The notes beneath the pieces are model-generated. The model worked only from the letters and a program-made list of their open reading frames with translations, had not been told where the DNA came from and did not search any database. Below, piece by piece: positions 50,269 to 62,190 of a stretch of DNA of 64,000 nucleotides. The DNA comes from Glandiceps talaboti. Taxonomy: Eukaryota; Hemichordata; Enteropneusta; Spengelidae. A program made the position numbers and the translations under genes. The first letter of the stretch is position 1, and the number at the start of each line of letters is the position of its first letter. The stretch is from the NCBI RefSeq assembly GCF_964340395.1, contig NC_135551.1:27141380-27205379 (forward strand), written 5' to 3'.

Positions 50269-53200
50269 GTAGGAGAGTGTAGCCCCCTGACCAGTAGCTG
50301 GGTGGTAGTAATGGAAACCACAAATACATTGTACTTGTTTTCATGTTTGTAGCTAGGATATCCATTATGAGAATGATGGCATGTGTGATAGTGTATCAGT
50401 TATTGGTCTGAGCATCACATACTGTGTATTTACATTGGACCATGTATTGTTACTTGAAATGTGCAATAACTGTACACTTCAGGACTGGTGTGATGTACTA
50501 TATAACACAGTAAAACTAGTCCAATGACCGGAGTAAATTCTGTTGACTATTACTGGTGTTGTATGCCAGTCTTTCAATTTGTTGGTTTGTACTATATTGA
50601 ACAAACTGACAAACAGAAATACAACTATAAGTTCATACAGGTAGTTGTATTTTTCTGTTGCTTAGTTTGTTCAGTATCTTTGTCCATGTTTTGTGTCATC
50701 TATTTCTGTTTGGCTACAAAATATCTATACTACAGGACTGTCACAGTGTCATATGACTGCCTGTACAAAATGTTTACACTACACTGTCAGTGTAAAAGTG
50801 TCTACACTGCAGCACTGTCATTGCATGACTGCTAGTATGCAAATGTCTACACTACAGCACTGTCATTGCATGACTGCTAGCATACAAATGTCTACACTGC
50901 AGCACTGTCGTTGGTTGTATGACTGTCCTACCTACAAAATGTATGTTCTGTTGTCTGGCTGTCTGTCAGTATATACAATATCCCTAGTCATGAACTATAC
51001 AAGATGAATGTTCTCACCTGTCAGTGAGATTCTACAGCCATCCAAGTGGCCAAAGAAGTAGAATAAAATGGCGCCATGATATAACCAGTACTGTGCATCA
51101 TAGTCACAGGCCTTAGCACTTCAAGTTATATTGAGATTTTCTTTAATAAAATGCCTGACTTGTAGTGTATGTCATTTGACAGGAACCAAATGGTAGAATT
51201 ACAGTTGATTATTGACACAAAATACTGGACATGTGTGCAATATGCTCCAAAGTCCTTTTTACATTGGTCTTGCTTTGTTCATTTTGCGAAGCAAACCTTT
51301 GTACATACGCCAGTGACCCCAGATATTTTGTCTAGCCAGATGGACTGACCCTTCCCATTGGTCCTCCATGCCCTGTGATCTGCAGTGTATTTATTTAATC
51401 ATGTACAGCATGGTTTGTACTTTGGTCTATGTAGGAAGCTTTTGTGTTTCAAAAGACTTTTTATGAAGTTAGAAATGACAAGAAAGGCAGGCAAACTCTC
51501 AAATTGTATGTAGGCTTAGAATCCTTTATTGTGTTAGATTGTGATTGATGGTCTTACTGGGGTAGAGGGGTCACATTGTAAGTGCTTTAGCTTGTAAAAA
51601 AAAGACTCTATTCTGTATTACCAATATAAGTACCTGAACATTCCAAACGCAGTTTTCAAACTGAAATAAACTTTTTCAGTACAAAATTACAGCATAAATT
51701 ACGTTTGTACACATTTTTGAAATTGAAAATGACTTAAATTTTGCTGAATTAAAGAGTTTTTGATGAAATGTTTGAAAATATGTTGTAGATTTGCCGTGGC
51801 TGTCTGGGATTATGAATATGCCAGAGTGTATAAGTGAACTCACAATTGATCAATTTTAGATTTAAACAGGCTTTGTCAAAGCAGAGATTATTACAGTTAA
51901 TGTTTCGGTTTAAATGGAGGTCAAAATGATGAATTGCCTTTTAAGCTGTCAATACAATGATGGCGTTAGTCCAGTGTGACCGACACTTGGCATTTAAACA
52001 ACTACATCAACTTTGTGGTTAGGAGTCAGTGAAGTCAAAATACAGCTTTCTTTTCAGTTATCAATAGGGTTTATAGGATATTGGATGGCTGATTTTACAG
52101 GAGAGAAAATGAAATTTTGTTGAAATTTTCGACATGCAGTTTGGCCTATGGCCGTTTACCAGTTAGTCAACTACTATATCAGTACAATTGGTAGTTACAG
52201 AACGATTTCTGAAACTTTTGAAAGTTTGGACACACAAAAAAAAAAATTTTTGGTGATTCAAAAAGAATTTGAATTGTAGTATTTGTTTCAAGTATGGCCA
52301 ACCCTCAAAACAATTGCTTGGCTTTGTAAAGGTAACAGTGTAACCCATAGCTAACACCTGCGTGGGTAGTTGAATGTTGAATGAATCCTACACACTACCT
52401 ACCATAAAACTAACATGCAAGTAAAAGTCTTGGAAAATAGGCATGTAGGCGATTATATACCATTCATAGTTTGACAAAACAAAGGTTTAGTTTTCAACCT
52501 CTCGGGAGAAAGCAATTTGTTCAAGAGCTTTTGTTTGCTAGGCTCAGTGAGTAGTTGTTAGCTTTCCCTTCAACAGACCTGTGATGTAATAAACAAAATA
52601 AATGCTTTTGTTCTACAAGATTCAGTCTGTTACTAAGTATAGAAGATTTGGTTTGTTACCAAGTGGTTTAACTGTATGCTTTCCAAAGACCTTTTCTTGA
52701 ATTTTGATTTTCTTCACCAAACACACAAATTAATATAAATATACATAATTGACAAATGGAACCAGGAAACAGAAGGCGAACAATTTCATCATTTCAGTTT
52801 CCTCTTCAATTGAAGTTGGACTGTAATTTTTAAAGGGACTAGTATTGCGATCAAAAGCTCAAGGGACTTTGGTAGATTTTACCTACTTACCACTCACAAC
52901 AAAGAATTAAGTCTCTTAGGATTTCCAACCCATGTATGAAAGTTTAGGTTATCTAGTAAAATTTTTAAAACATTCTAAAAATTTAAGTGTTTGATTATTA
53001 AATATTGAAATTGGACGTAAGGAACAGAAAGTGAAAAATTTCGTAAATTTCAGTTTCTTTTACATTTCAAATGTGATGTTGGAAGGGACTGTATTGGGAT
53101 CCAAATCTAGGGTACTGGTGTAGATTTTATCTACTTACTGTATATAACAAAGACTTATGCCTCAGAGGATTCTGCCAGTTGTGTCCTTTTACTAGGAATT

Positions 53201-56200
53201 AAAATCATTATTATAGTGAAGGTGTTGACAGTACATAGTGAAAATGAAAATGAGTTTGATTGAGTAGATCACTTTCTAAGGCCAACTGGTGCTGTAGGCT
53301 CTAGAGAAAACATCCACCATTACACAACACTCCTTATATGGTTGGTAGTGTCTGTATGTTCACACTGCAGTATTGTTGTCTTGCATCACTCAACAAAATC
53401 AACACCCTTTTATGGTAGTGTCTGTATGTTCACACTACAGTATTGTTGTCTTACATCACTCAACAAAATCAACACCCTTTTATGGTAGTGTCTGTATAGT
53501 CACACTGCTGTGTTGTTGTCTTACATCACACAACAAACTCAACACCCTTTTATGGTAGTGTCTGTATATTCACACTGCAGTGTTGTTGTCTTACATCGCA
53601 CAACAAACTCAACACCCTTTTAAGGTAGTGTCTATATCACACTGCTGTGTTGTCTTGCACCACACAACAAACACAACACAACACTCTTATAGGGTAGCGT
53701 CTGTATATTCACACTGCTGTGTTGCTGTCTTGCATCACAGTACATCACACTACAAATAGCTATCATACAACAACACCCTTTTATGGTAATGGATGTACAT
53801 TGTTATCTTGCATCACACTACAAACAACTACATTTGTATCATAACTCAACACCCTTTTATGGTAGTATCTGTACATTCAGTCTCAAACTGTTACATTGTT
53901 TTTGTGCACAATAGAATAACATGTAATTTGATTAAAATTCAGCACAGTTTCATCTTATTGGAATGAAGGGTACCTGTAATATTCATTTTATTTTTCCATT
54001 TTGCATTCTCTCATCATAACACCAAATGATATTACAGTAAAATTAATTGTCAATTCATTTTACTGTAATATCAGTAATTGTTTATGTAAGAGGCTTAAGA
54101 GCTCACACTGGTGTTTTTGTTGAGGTTTTGAGCATGGATAACAAAAGGGGTAATTTTGGAAAAATTTCAGTCGCCTCTACATTGTCTCAAATTTTCATAG
54201 CAGCCCTTGTAATGTACATGTACCATGTTAGCTCAGGTATATTTTACAGCAGGAACCTGCTTGTAGCTGCTAATATTATATTTTTAGATTTTAGTCAAAT
54301 GTATCAAGATTGTATCAACTTCAACAATTTTCAAGCAGTCTTATGTGTCAATAAAAAATTTAAAAATTTGCACAAAAGGTAAAATTTCTGCACCACAAAA
54401 AAACAGCTTTCCTAGGTAGATTTCTATTCACCGACTACAGGAGTGGTACACTGTACACACAGGACATCTAAGGCCAATAGACACCATATGGCATACCAAC
54501 CAACAGTGTCCAACAATGGTAAAAGTGACTTACTATTGTTGAAAAAATTGACATTTCACAAAACGTACAATGAATGCATTGATTGTATGATGAATGTTAA
54601 CAGCTTAGGAATGGTGTGTGTATACAGACTGGCTCAGATGACTGGAATGTACCATGAAGTGCTACAAATTTCTGTATCAGTATGTGTGTTTATTAGATTT
54701 ATTGCATCATAAAATAGGAAAGTGAAATTTAGTCATAATTAACCAATATTAAATCCAAATATTATGAGTTATAGGAACAATATTTCTTGTATTAATGGCT
54801 ATAACTATCAATAAAATATAGTATATTTACCATGTCATAAAATAAAGAGTGAAGTACATAGTACTAGAGGAATTTTATTTTTACGACATTTACAGAATAG
54901 AATCTATCCTCCATCAGGCTCCATGGTTGTAGCAAGTAAAATCTACCTGAGTTGCCTACTGTATTTACACTGAATCTTACCAAAGTTATGATAAAGGAAA
55001 CTGAATGTTTACCAGTTATCCTAACATCCGTTACCATGGTTTCTAAACCTTAGCAGAAGACTGTACAAGTGTAAAATGATCAGCAATCACTTCTAAAAAA
55101 AAACAAGTTGTAAAAAATATATTAGGTATTAAATTATTGTAAAAACATGGTGAATAAAAAGACTCCACTCATTGTGGTGGATAAGGTTAATAATATCAAC
55201 TCAGTTGCCTTTTTGTTTTCATATTGTGTTCAACAGACCATGTACTGGTATTATCTGTCATAAATATTTTCACAAATTGGATGGACTTACATAAATAAAT
55301 TGTGTACAATGGTCTTGTGAACAAGTTGATTAACCTGTGTTTATATTCATGTGATGCACAAAAAATGAAATAAAATTACTATGAATTGCATCATAGGTTA
55401 GCTCAGAGGCTTGCCTATATCTGACTCAACATACTGACTTGGTGAACGATATTTCTCAAGCCAGATATCCAAGTCTCTACTGTAGATATGATAAAGTTAA
55501 CATATACATGTAGTGTATAGTTTGGTAACCTCAAATCCATCCTGTCTACTAGAGCGAGACTGCTAAGACTGTACATAATTATGTATTTCACTGGTGACAG
55601 TAATTTACTGGTCATAAAATTCAGTGGCATATTTGAGTTAACACATTTCCCTGATGGGAAAATATTTCTGGTCAAAGTGACAACCTTGGTACAAGTCTTT
55701 TAAGATACAATGTAAGATGTGCCATAACACCCTGCCAGATACTACTTCATTGACAGGGAATCCTGAGTCCATGATTAGGGCTGAATAACACCATATATCA
55801 TATCATATCATACCATACCATATAGCTGCTATGATATCAAGTTCCAACCCGTTATGAAATTTCAGTTCTAACAGTGTTGTGTGATATACAACGTACATTT
55901 ACAATATATGATAATTTCCCCTTCATCTTTTAATTGGGGTTCTCGTCAAAGTTACCCTCAAGTTCAAGTGTGGATAGACTATAGGATGAGACATGTTGTT
56001 CAGTCCTGTCAGACTTCTAAACCAGCGAATGGTACATGTAGCTGATAGAATGCTGTATCTTACAGACTTCTAACTTGTATAAAGGTTCAAAAACCTAACT
56101 GAAGCATAATGCAGACATGTTTGAAGTAATTTAAACTCAAAAAGTGTCTACCCTAGCCCAGAGATTTGTGTTGGTTTACAATCTCAAGGAGCTCAATCTC

Positions 56201-59200
56201 AGTTACAAGGACAGGAATGTGTGTGGAGAGCTTCTTGAGATAGTTACACCAATGCAAGTCTCTGCACTACTCAAACTTCAACACTATAGAGCTTCTCTAT
56301 CTTTTAGATAGTACCACCTAGACCATGTTACTGGGCTATGGCTATCCATTCTGTATGCAATTAGGCAAATTTGGATACAAAATTAACTCAATGAATTTTG
56401 TAGCAGATAATATGGACATGGTAACAAAACCACAGAAACATGACGTGACATCAACATTGAAGAGGAACATATTTGTATATTACAGGTTAATATGTATACA
56501 GTTACAAAATTAATGTTTTATATTTCCACCATAATTATAAGTAATCATATGAAAGAGTGAATATCATATGACAAACCTCAGTCTATTTTCAATATTAATT
56601 GTGTATATTCAGTTTCTGAATTTTGTATTGTCTGGCATTTTGACCCAGAGATTTGATTGATTCTGTTCACATTAAATATGGCAGACCAATAACCTATTCA
56701 GACAGTATTGCCAAAAAGAATTTTTTTTAAATTCTTACATTTTACTAAAATTTTGGTACATGTGAATTTGGTTTTACATAGGAATTGTAAATATGATTTT
56801 AACTTATAGATTGGTATCAAAATGTGTTTTAAATTTGATCAAAACTTCAAAAAATTTGACTTAAAAAATGGTATGAACATTTGTTCACATAAGTCGGTCA
56901 GTTGACCAAATGGATGTACATGTATGTATGACACACACTGCAGTTACTGTCAAAATCAATAGTTCCCTATTTAGAATATAAATGGTGTTTTCAGTATCTG
57001 GGTTTGGTAATAGGGTGTCAGGCTTAATGAAATCAATAGCTATGGCTGGCTAAATTTTACAACACACAGTAAATGAACATTAATGACATCAATAGATATG
57101 GCAGAATAAATTTTACAACACAGTAAATGCGATTGTAAGTTCAAAGTAATGTCCAACATAGCTGCTAACATGGCTAATGGTTCTCAGTGTGTTATTATAA
57201 GATGCCAATAGTCTGGTAATTTCAGTCTTGGGCTATCTGTGGTGTTGAATCGCAAGATCTCTCTCCACTTCAGATTTGAAGCCACGGATAGCATCTAGAG
57301 TAGTTAATTTGGACTACTTCTTAGAGAGAAATGTTTTCAAAATAGAACTGAAAAATACTAGCCTCGAGACTCATCAAATTACATTGTAGTTTTCTATTCT
57401 AGTGATGGAGAAGTGCTAGATTTGAAAGCCAATGACAGTCTCTGGGATAGAAAAATGCATCCAAGGTGTTAGGGAGAAATGAAATTCTAATCCAGTACCA
57501 TTTGCAAGTTTTAGGGCAAGCTAGCAATATAATCCATGTTCTCTTGTTCAACAGAATAAAGAAGTTTTAGGTAGTGAAATTTCTAGTCTTTGCAAGTATA
57601 GATTCCAGGCTATGCAAGCTGTAAGTTGTCAGCCTGGGGCAATACTCTGTACAAAACATATACTAAGCCTTTCCATGGTTTACAGGAGAGTGTGACCACC
57701 AAGTTAGAGCTAGTCTGTCTAATGACCTGATCTGTGACTTTGCAATGTCGTGTGCAGTCAAAGTTATGCAGAATGACCAATGTGGAAATTCAGATCTAGT
57801 CATTTGACAGTTACGCTAGCCATTGTGTGGCCTTCTTTCTTGCATAGGCTAGTATCAAAGATAGAGCCAGTGAAAACATTGCTTGGAAAAATGTTGACTG
57901 TGTGTATTATAACTGTACATGTATGTAGGTCATAGGACAATACTTTAGAAAGGTGTTCTACAAATAGTTGAAAGGATTAAGTTACAGATTTGGTGTAGAT
58001 AAAACTAGGGTACTTCTTGGCCATTGAAATAGTGGATTATGAATGGTGAAAACATGTTTGTGTACTGGCATGATAGAGTATGTTTCACTGACAGTGTACG
58101 ATGACACACGAATTCACTCATGTTGGAACATATACATTGCATGTATATTGAATGTACATTGAACGCTTGGAACTCAACAACAGTGACTTTTAATCTCTGT
58201 TTCAAAACGAGAAATTGTTGCAGTTTTACAAAACAATGCTTCAAGGAATGTAGGGACGAAAATATAGACACCACCGAACATTCCATTGAAAGTAGGTAGA
58301 GGGATTTTGGAAAGTTTAATAGATAATTTATGCAAGAATGTAACCACTAACAATGTGTGCACCTCAAACTCTTTACTTTCCATTGTTTTGAATTCCCAAG
58401 TATTTAATAGCTTTATGGTAAAGTTTCATTCGATGGATTTACATTTATAGTCCTTAATCCTATTTAAATTGTCAAAATAACAGATTTGATGATGTTTTTA
58501 GTATAATAAAACTGTATGTATTACTTTACATCATAAACAGAATTGCAATCAATTGGACTCCGAAAAATAACACGGTATTTTGTTTGAAAGACAGTAAGGT
58601 GTTTTTAATGGTTGTGTTTACTTCTGCATGATGCAATATGTTATTGCCATGTCTATTTATAGGCTTGTTAATTTAAGTGGTTTAATATTGATATTGTAGT
58701 TATTAGAATCAACAACATTAGTAGGCTTAGTGGTATTAGCCAGTCTTATGATGTGGACCTCAACACCTGTATACCTGTGTATCTACAGTCTTGTCACGAT
58801 ATGTTGATTGTATTACTTATGTATCTGTAACAGCAAATATTACAGTTTCTTCAGATGGGGCACCCTCTATTAAAACGGTTACTTGGAGTTCTGTATTTTG
58901 TGCATTTTATGCAAATAATGACCTTGAAATTCAACATTTCGTATGGTCAATCCATTTCACACTCAATTAATCAGAAAATGCCAAGTTGTTGTCATCATGG
59001 ATTCATAGCTGCTCAATTCTACAATTAAATTATTTAATATACACAAAATAAAATACATCCAATTTATAGCAAGTATCAGAAAATGCTCTGTAGTTATCAA
59101 TGATCCAAACTGTCCAGTTCTACAATATATACTTGAAATAAAATACACCTTAATTCCAGTTAGGCCAAATAAAAAAGTTGTTTGGTTCCAGTTACCCGAC

Positions 59201-62190
59201 CCCCACCTAGTTTTTCACGCCAACCCTAAACTTTTTTTTTTACATATTCGAGAAAAATAATAATAAAATCATGAAGTCTCACTGGAAATAGTGGGTGAGG
59301 AAACTGACATCATCTTAAAAAGACAATTTAAAACTATTCTTCCACTCTATAATGGCTGTACATCTGATAGGAAGAAATAAATAACACAGAGACCATTTGG
59401 AAAAACCTGAACTAGACACTCACACATGAAAAAAATATATAATGAAATAAAATAAAAAATCTACCTACCCCACCTATTGTAAAATTGAACATAATCGGAA
59501 CTACACAATTTTTTTTTTAAATCTTAGCAAGAATTTCAGACCTTCAAATTGGAAGTCTTACACAAAAACAGACATTATTATCCAGATTAGGTTTTCTTTC
59601 CTTGTTGTTATGATGCATTACAATGACACCTGTACATGTACATGTAAGTCTACGGTGGTAATTACTTAGCAGTATGATGAGGGTCATACAAACACATTAA
59701 TTAACTTGTCAGACAGCTCTATTCAGGTACATGCAAACACATTTGTGTCATCATCAAACTAAAGCCATACAAACTATCAGTTATTATGCTAAGTCTTGGG
59801 CAGGCCTGCTTTAAATACACAATGTGACACATGTACATTTGTATGTGTACAGTATATGAAGGAAATAAACACAGTTCTACATGTTGTATATGGTGTACAT
59901 ATATCAGTAAATGCATTCTTTAATGGTTGCCATGGTTTCCAGAAGATACATGTATCTGGTGTATCATGTTTTCATATAAGGGAATAGTGTACATGTGCCA
60001 AACACCTTTGTGACTAGGAAAAGAACCATACATATTTTCCTTTACACTGAACAATAGTTTTGAGGAAAAGACCTGTAATAGTATAAAGTAAAGTAAAGTG
60101 ATGTGCATATGACGCATATACCTTTATACAATGTTTATAAAACAAATTGTCCCAAGGATAGCAGACAAATAAATACCTGTGGACATACATACATTTGTAC
60201 AGACAGAAGGACAAACATGAAGCCCATTGCTATACCTTCTTCTGGCATACCGGGGTATGTTTGATGGTGGGAGTTTAAAAACCTGTGGAACACAGATAGA
60301 TTTTACAATCCCAGTGCTTTATTATACTAATAATAGGGAAAATTACATATGGAATATTTGTACTGGTAGCTGCAGGCACTAATTGTAACCATGGGAACCA
60401 TGGTTTCCAGAGAGTTCGTTCCTAGGTCAATCATTCACAGGTTTTGTACACACTTCCTGAAATAGATCTATTTATTATATATTCCTTACAATACAATGTA
60501 TAGGACCAAAATTATCCATAAATGAAAACTGCTCTGTTGTTTTTGTGTGTGAAAATATTGAAAAGTATGACAAATGAATGTATATTTGAAAGGTTTATGA
60601 TGGCAAAACAAACAGAAAATCAGATGTTTTGTAATAATAATTATACTCTTGTATTATTGCCACTGTAAGGGTTCTTAGTATACAATTGGGTCAAAATGTC
60701 TATTATGATGTACATGTATGTGTTATGACTATGTATGAATGACAGGAGTCTTTTCTTGAAATTGTCAGCAGAATGTTTTATTGGTTATAGAAATATCAAC
60801 AGATGTAGTAATTGACGTGAGAGTAGGGAGAATGAAAGTGACAGTCATAATTCTTCTATCCATCATTTTATATTGAAATTGTTTGTTCAACTCTAAATCA
60901 AATCTTGACCATTTTGAGTTTTAGAAATACTGCCTTGCTGTCTGTGTTGATATTATGTCTGGTAGGTGTAATAGCAAAGAATTATAGAAATATCAAAAGA
61001 TGTAATAATTGGTGTGAGGATGAGGAGAGTGAAACGACAGTTATATTCAACTGTCAGTCCATACTGCAATTAAGTGTTCAACTCTGAAGCATGACAACGA
61101 TGAGATTTAGAAATATTTTCTTGTCTGACTTCAGATATTATGTCTGGTAGGTTTTACTAATACTAGCAAAAGATTCTGGGTAACATGTTTGCAATGTATT
61201 TCAGGAGAAGAGTTACATATTGTAGCTAACGTGTCGCAATATTTTTAATTATAAAGTAAATCATTTCTTGTTTTCATATATAAACTAGGGCTACTGTTTA
61301 CATGAATTCCAGCCTGTTTACAAATTACAGTGCGGACTGACTCTGATAGCTGTTGTCTTCTTCCCTCCCCTTCCCCATATACACAATAAGGTGACAGCTA
61401 TCAAAATCACCGACCAAGAGGCCATCCCCCTAAATGTTGGTCCGACCAAATTAAGAAAGACACTGGACTACCCTCGCTAACTGAAGAGAAAATATCAGGA
61501 GATCATGGGCAATGGAGAAGTTGTGCATATAAGAATGTGGCGAAGCTCTCTATTGGAGTGTGCAACTAACTAACTAACTAACTATCAAAATCACAGTCAA
61601 CGCTGTAAACAGGGTTTATAAAGTACAATGTAATTAAAACTATTAGAGATTTTCCTTTCTGTGTTACCATAGTCTGGATGCCAACGTGGTTTCTAACTGT
61701 GCATGGAGGTGTAAATCATAATAACGATACTGTATAGAAACTAGACCAGTGTTACCACGGTTCCCATACTGAGGTGAAAACACTGAGTTCCACAGTTACA
61801 CTTAAAAATTTTGATCATTCATCTCTTCAAATCTCAGATTATGTAATAAAAATGTACATGTATTCTATCAAAAGTATTTTAAAATTTAATAATGTTTGAA
61901 ATCTTCTACGTTTGTTCTTCACAGCTGTGTCAAATTTGGATACATTTAGTTTGAAGACAGAGCACTTTAGGACCCACATTGTCCATGATACAGCACTGTT
62001 TACAGAGACTGATAGACCAAGCTATGTGGAAGGTTACTATGAGTTGGCAAGGAAATCTGTCTGTATTGAACTCGGTCAGTTTGATGCATTCAGAATTGAT
62101 GGTCTACAGACATCGCAGTTGTACTCAACATTCCCAACGTTTGAAGAAGATGGAGAGGGGGGTACCAAAGATGACTTGGTGGTGTACAGG
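35175..62190 (+). CDS. Nance-Horan syndrome (NHS/NHSL) family protein, first two coding exons
   Basis: Exon 1 is 35175-35445 (phase 1 donor GTAAGT) and exon 2 is 61925-62190 (CACAG acceptor, donor GTAGGC). Together they give 179 residues and the gene runs on past the window. MPFIKRKIDP at the start matches MPFxKR of NHS/NHSL proteins. Residues ~25-90 form a WAVE-homology domain, with QLSDISQHAVSIFDEI close to QLSDVARHACSLFQEL of NHS. The junction restores VPVSNLDTFSL, the NHS-family VPVSNLD block, then RPSYVEGYYELARKS in place of vertebrate RPPCVEELHRHARQS. NHS proteins and fly GUK-holder act at cell junctions and lamellipodia, where the domain interacts with Abi and the WAVE machinery. WASF/WAVE was considered; the QLSD, LDAK and VSNLD blocks favour NHS. 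The 26.5 kb intron 1 fits the very long first introns of vertebrate NHS genes. Confidence 0.88.
37889..37974 (+). repeat. (CA)n microsatellite with TACA variants
   Basis: The CA tract starts near 37888, has a pure core to about 37946, then interspersed ACATAC units. Confidence 0.95.
39061..39150 (+). repeat. 31 bp minisatellite, 3 copies
   Basis: TCTCGTGTTTACTGATTGGC plus 11 more bases, starting at 39061, 39092 and 39123 (last copy TCTTGTG). It contains ATTGG (CCAAT-box complement) in each unit. Confidence 0.95.
40316..40565 (-). mobile_element. LINE 3' fragment (CR1/L2/Jockey-like) with (TGAT)n tail
   Basis: On the minus strand the sequence encodes KYKLLLYGGRAFSHAAP then LWNALPLEIQ, and after a frameshift TFKKNLKTYLFSRAF followed by a stop. 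This is the typical C-terminal end of reverse transcriptases of non-LTR elements (AAPxLWNxLPLxIR ... FKxxLKTxLFxxAF). A 3' UTR with GCACTTTAAAAATTCAC and a (TGAT)n tail at 40316-40347 follows. It is 5'-truncated and frameshifted, so a dead copy. Confidence 0.85.
40609..41012 (+). repeat. 25 bp exact direct repeats 379 bp apart
   Basis: 40609-40633 and 40988-41012 are identical over 25 bp (core CAAATCATCTCTATTAGATA). They sit next to the LINE fragment. Too long for a usual target duplication; possibly a local duplication. Confidence 0.8.
42512..42541 (+). repeat. (ATTC)n microsatellite
   Basis: Seven to eight ATTC units. Confidence 0.95.
42925..43180. repeat. Hairpin repeat family H2 (two partial units)
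   Basis: GACTCAATTCTGACAT(A/T)GTCC occurs at about 42931 and 43092. The second is followed by its inverted form AGGAGAGGTTGTCAGAATC near 43137, giving arms of about 30 bp. A related piece, CTTGATTCTAACAAAGTCC, is at 39568. It looks like a diverged MITE family. Confidence 0.6.
45606..45660 (+). repeat. (CTGT)n microsatellite with a degenerate pyrimidine-rich extension
   Basis: About 13 CTGT units, followed by degenerate TCTG/TCTC sequence to about 45800. Open frames here are repeat artefacts. Confidence 0.95.
46584..46671. repeat. Hairpin MITE family H1, copy at 46.6 kb
   Basis: Arms TAGCCCAGAGACTTGGCTAT and AGCTAAGTCTTTGGGCTA are inverted with few mismatches; the middle contains ACATACTGGC...TTGGTGA. 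Related copies lie at 55397-55485 and 56157-56268. Confidence 0.75.
47888..48248 (+). repeat. ~60 bp degenerate minisatellite, about 6 copies
   Basis: Units carry TGTTCCACTATAGCACATGG followed by TACCAT and TTCACCCTCTCAATCTG, with indels between copies. Confidence 0.9.
50178..50263 (+). repeat. Long (CA)n microsatellite
   Basis: About 43 uninterrupted CA units in NHS intron 1. Confidence 0.97.
50725..50935 (+). repeat. ~53 bp minisatellite, about 4 copies
   Basis: Repeated AAATGTCTACACT(A/G)CAGCAC, TGTCATTGCATGACTGC and CTAG(T/C)AT. The outer copies are diverged. Confidence 0.85.
53344..53880 (+). repeat. 70 bp minisatellite, 5 near-exact plus degenerate copies
   Basis: Units start with GGTAGTGTCTGTAT at 53344, 53414, 53484, 53554 and 53624, an exact 70 bp period. 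They are followed by about three shortened units to about 53880. Each holds TATTGTTGTCTT and AACACCCTTTTA. Confidence 0.95.
55397..55485. repeat. Hairpin MITE family H1, copy at 55.4 kb
   Basis: TAGCTCAGAGGCTTGCCTAT and the inverted GATATCCAAGTCTCTA surround CATACTGACTTGGTGAACG, the same middle motif as the 46.6 kb copy. Confidence 0.7.
56157..56268. repeat. Hairpin MITE family H1, copy at 56.2 kb
   Basis: The left arm CAGAGATTTGTGTTGG...CTCAAGGAGCTC pairs with the right arm GAGCTTCTTGAG...CCAATGCAAGTCTCTG over about 40 bp. Confidence 0.75.
60784..61172 (+). repeat. ~195 bp tandem duplication
   Basis: TATAGAAATATCAA(C/A)AGATGTA recurs at 60786 and 60983. TGTTCAACTCT recurs at about 60884 and 61074, and GATATTATGTCTGGTAGGT recurs in both units. 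Two diverged copies. Confidence 0.8.
61398..61594 (+). mobile_element. 5'-truncated LINE insertion with 13 bp target duplication
   Basis: Perfect direct repeats CTATCAAAATCAC at 61398-61410 and 61582-61594 flank a 171 bp insert. The insert begins in frame with RPRGHPPKCWSDQIKKDTG and continues through a DHGQWRSCAY-type motif to a stop at 61567. This is the C-terminal end of a LINE ORF2 protein (PRGxPxxxWxDxIKxD...WR). The stop overlaps a (TAAC)n tail. Truncation at the 5' end, simple-repeat tail and target duplication are the signature of target-primed reverse transcription. The frame is intact. Confidence 0.9.

Larger units (their letters stand above)
35446..61924 (+). other. Intron 1 of the NHS family gene
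   Basis: A 26.5 kb intron between phase-matched exons. I found no nested gene with a believable exon chain or family signature. It contains several minisatellites, long CA tracts, hairpin MITEs and two LINE 3' fragments, listed separately. Between them the sequence is AT-rich with nothing I can name, including 36-37.8 kb, 41-42.5 kb, 43.2-45.6 kb, 48.3-50.1 kb, 51-53.3 kb and 57.2-60.7 kb. Confidence 0.8.

Noticed and set aside
50028-50365. Open frames of alternating Cys-Val or Thr-His
   Set aside because: Products of the (CA)n tract; the same applies at 31090-31329 and 37749-38084.
54047-54382. 111-codon open frame in NHS intron 1
   Set aside because: No recognisable motif, no flanking splice chain and AT-rich composition like the intron. 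Likewise 54443-54712 and 29717-29914.
59160-59510. Possible repeat with CACGCCAACCCTAAAC and poly(T/A) stretches
   Set aside because: It resembles sequence seen in some invertebrate repeats, but I could find neither a second copy nor clear ends in the window.
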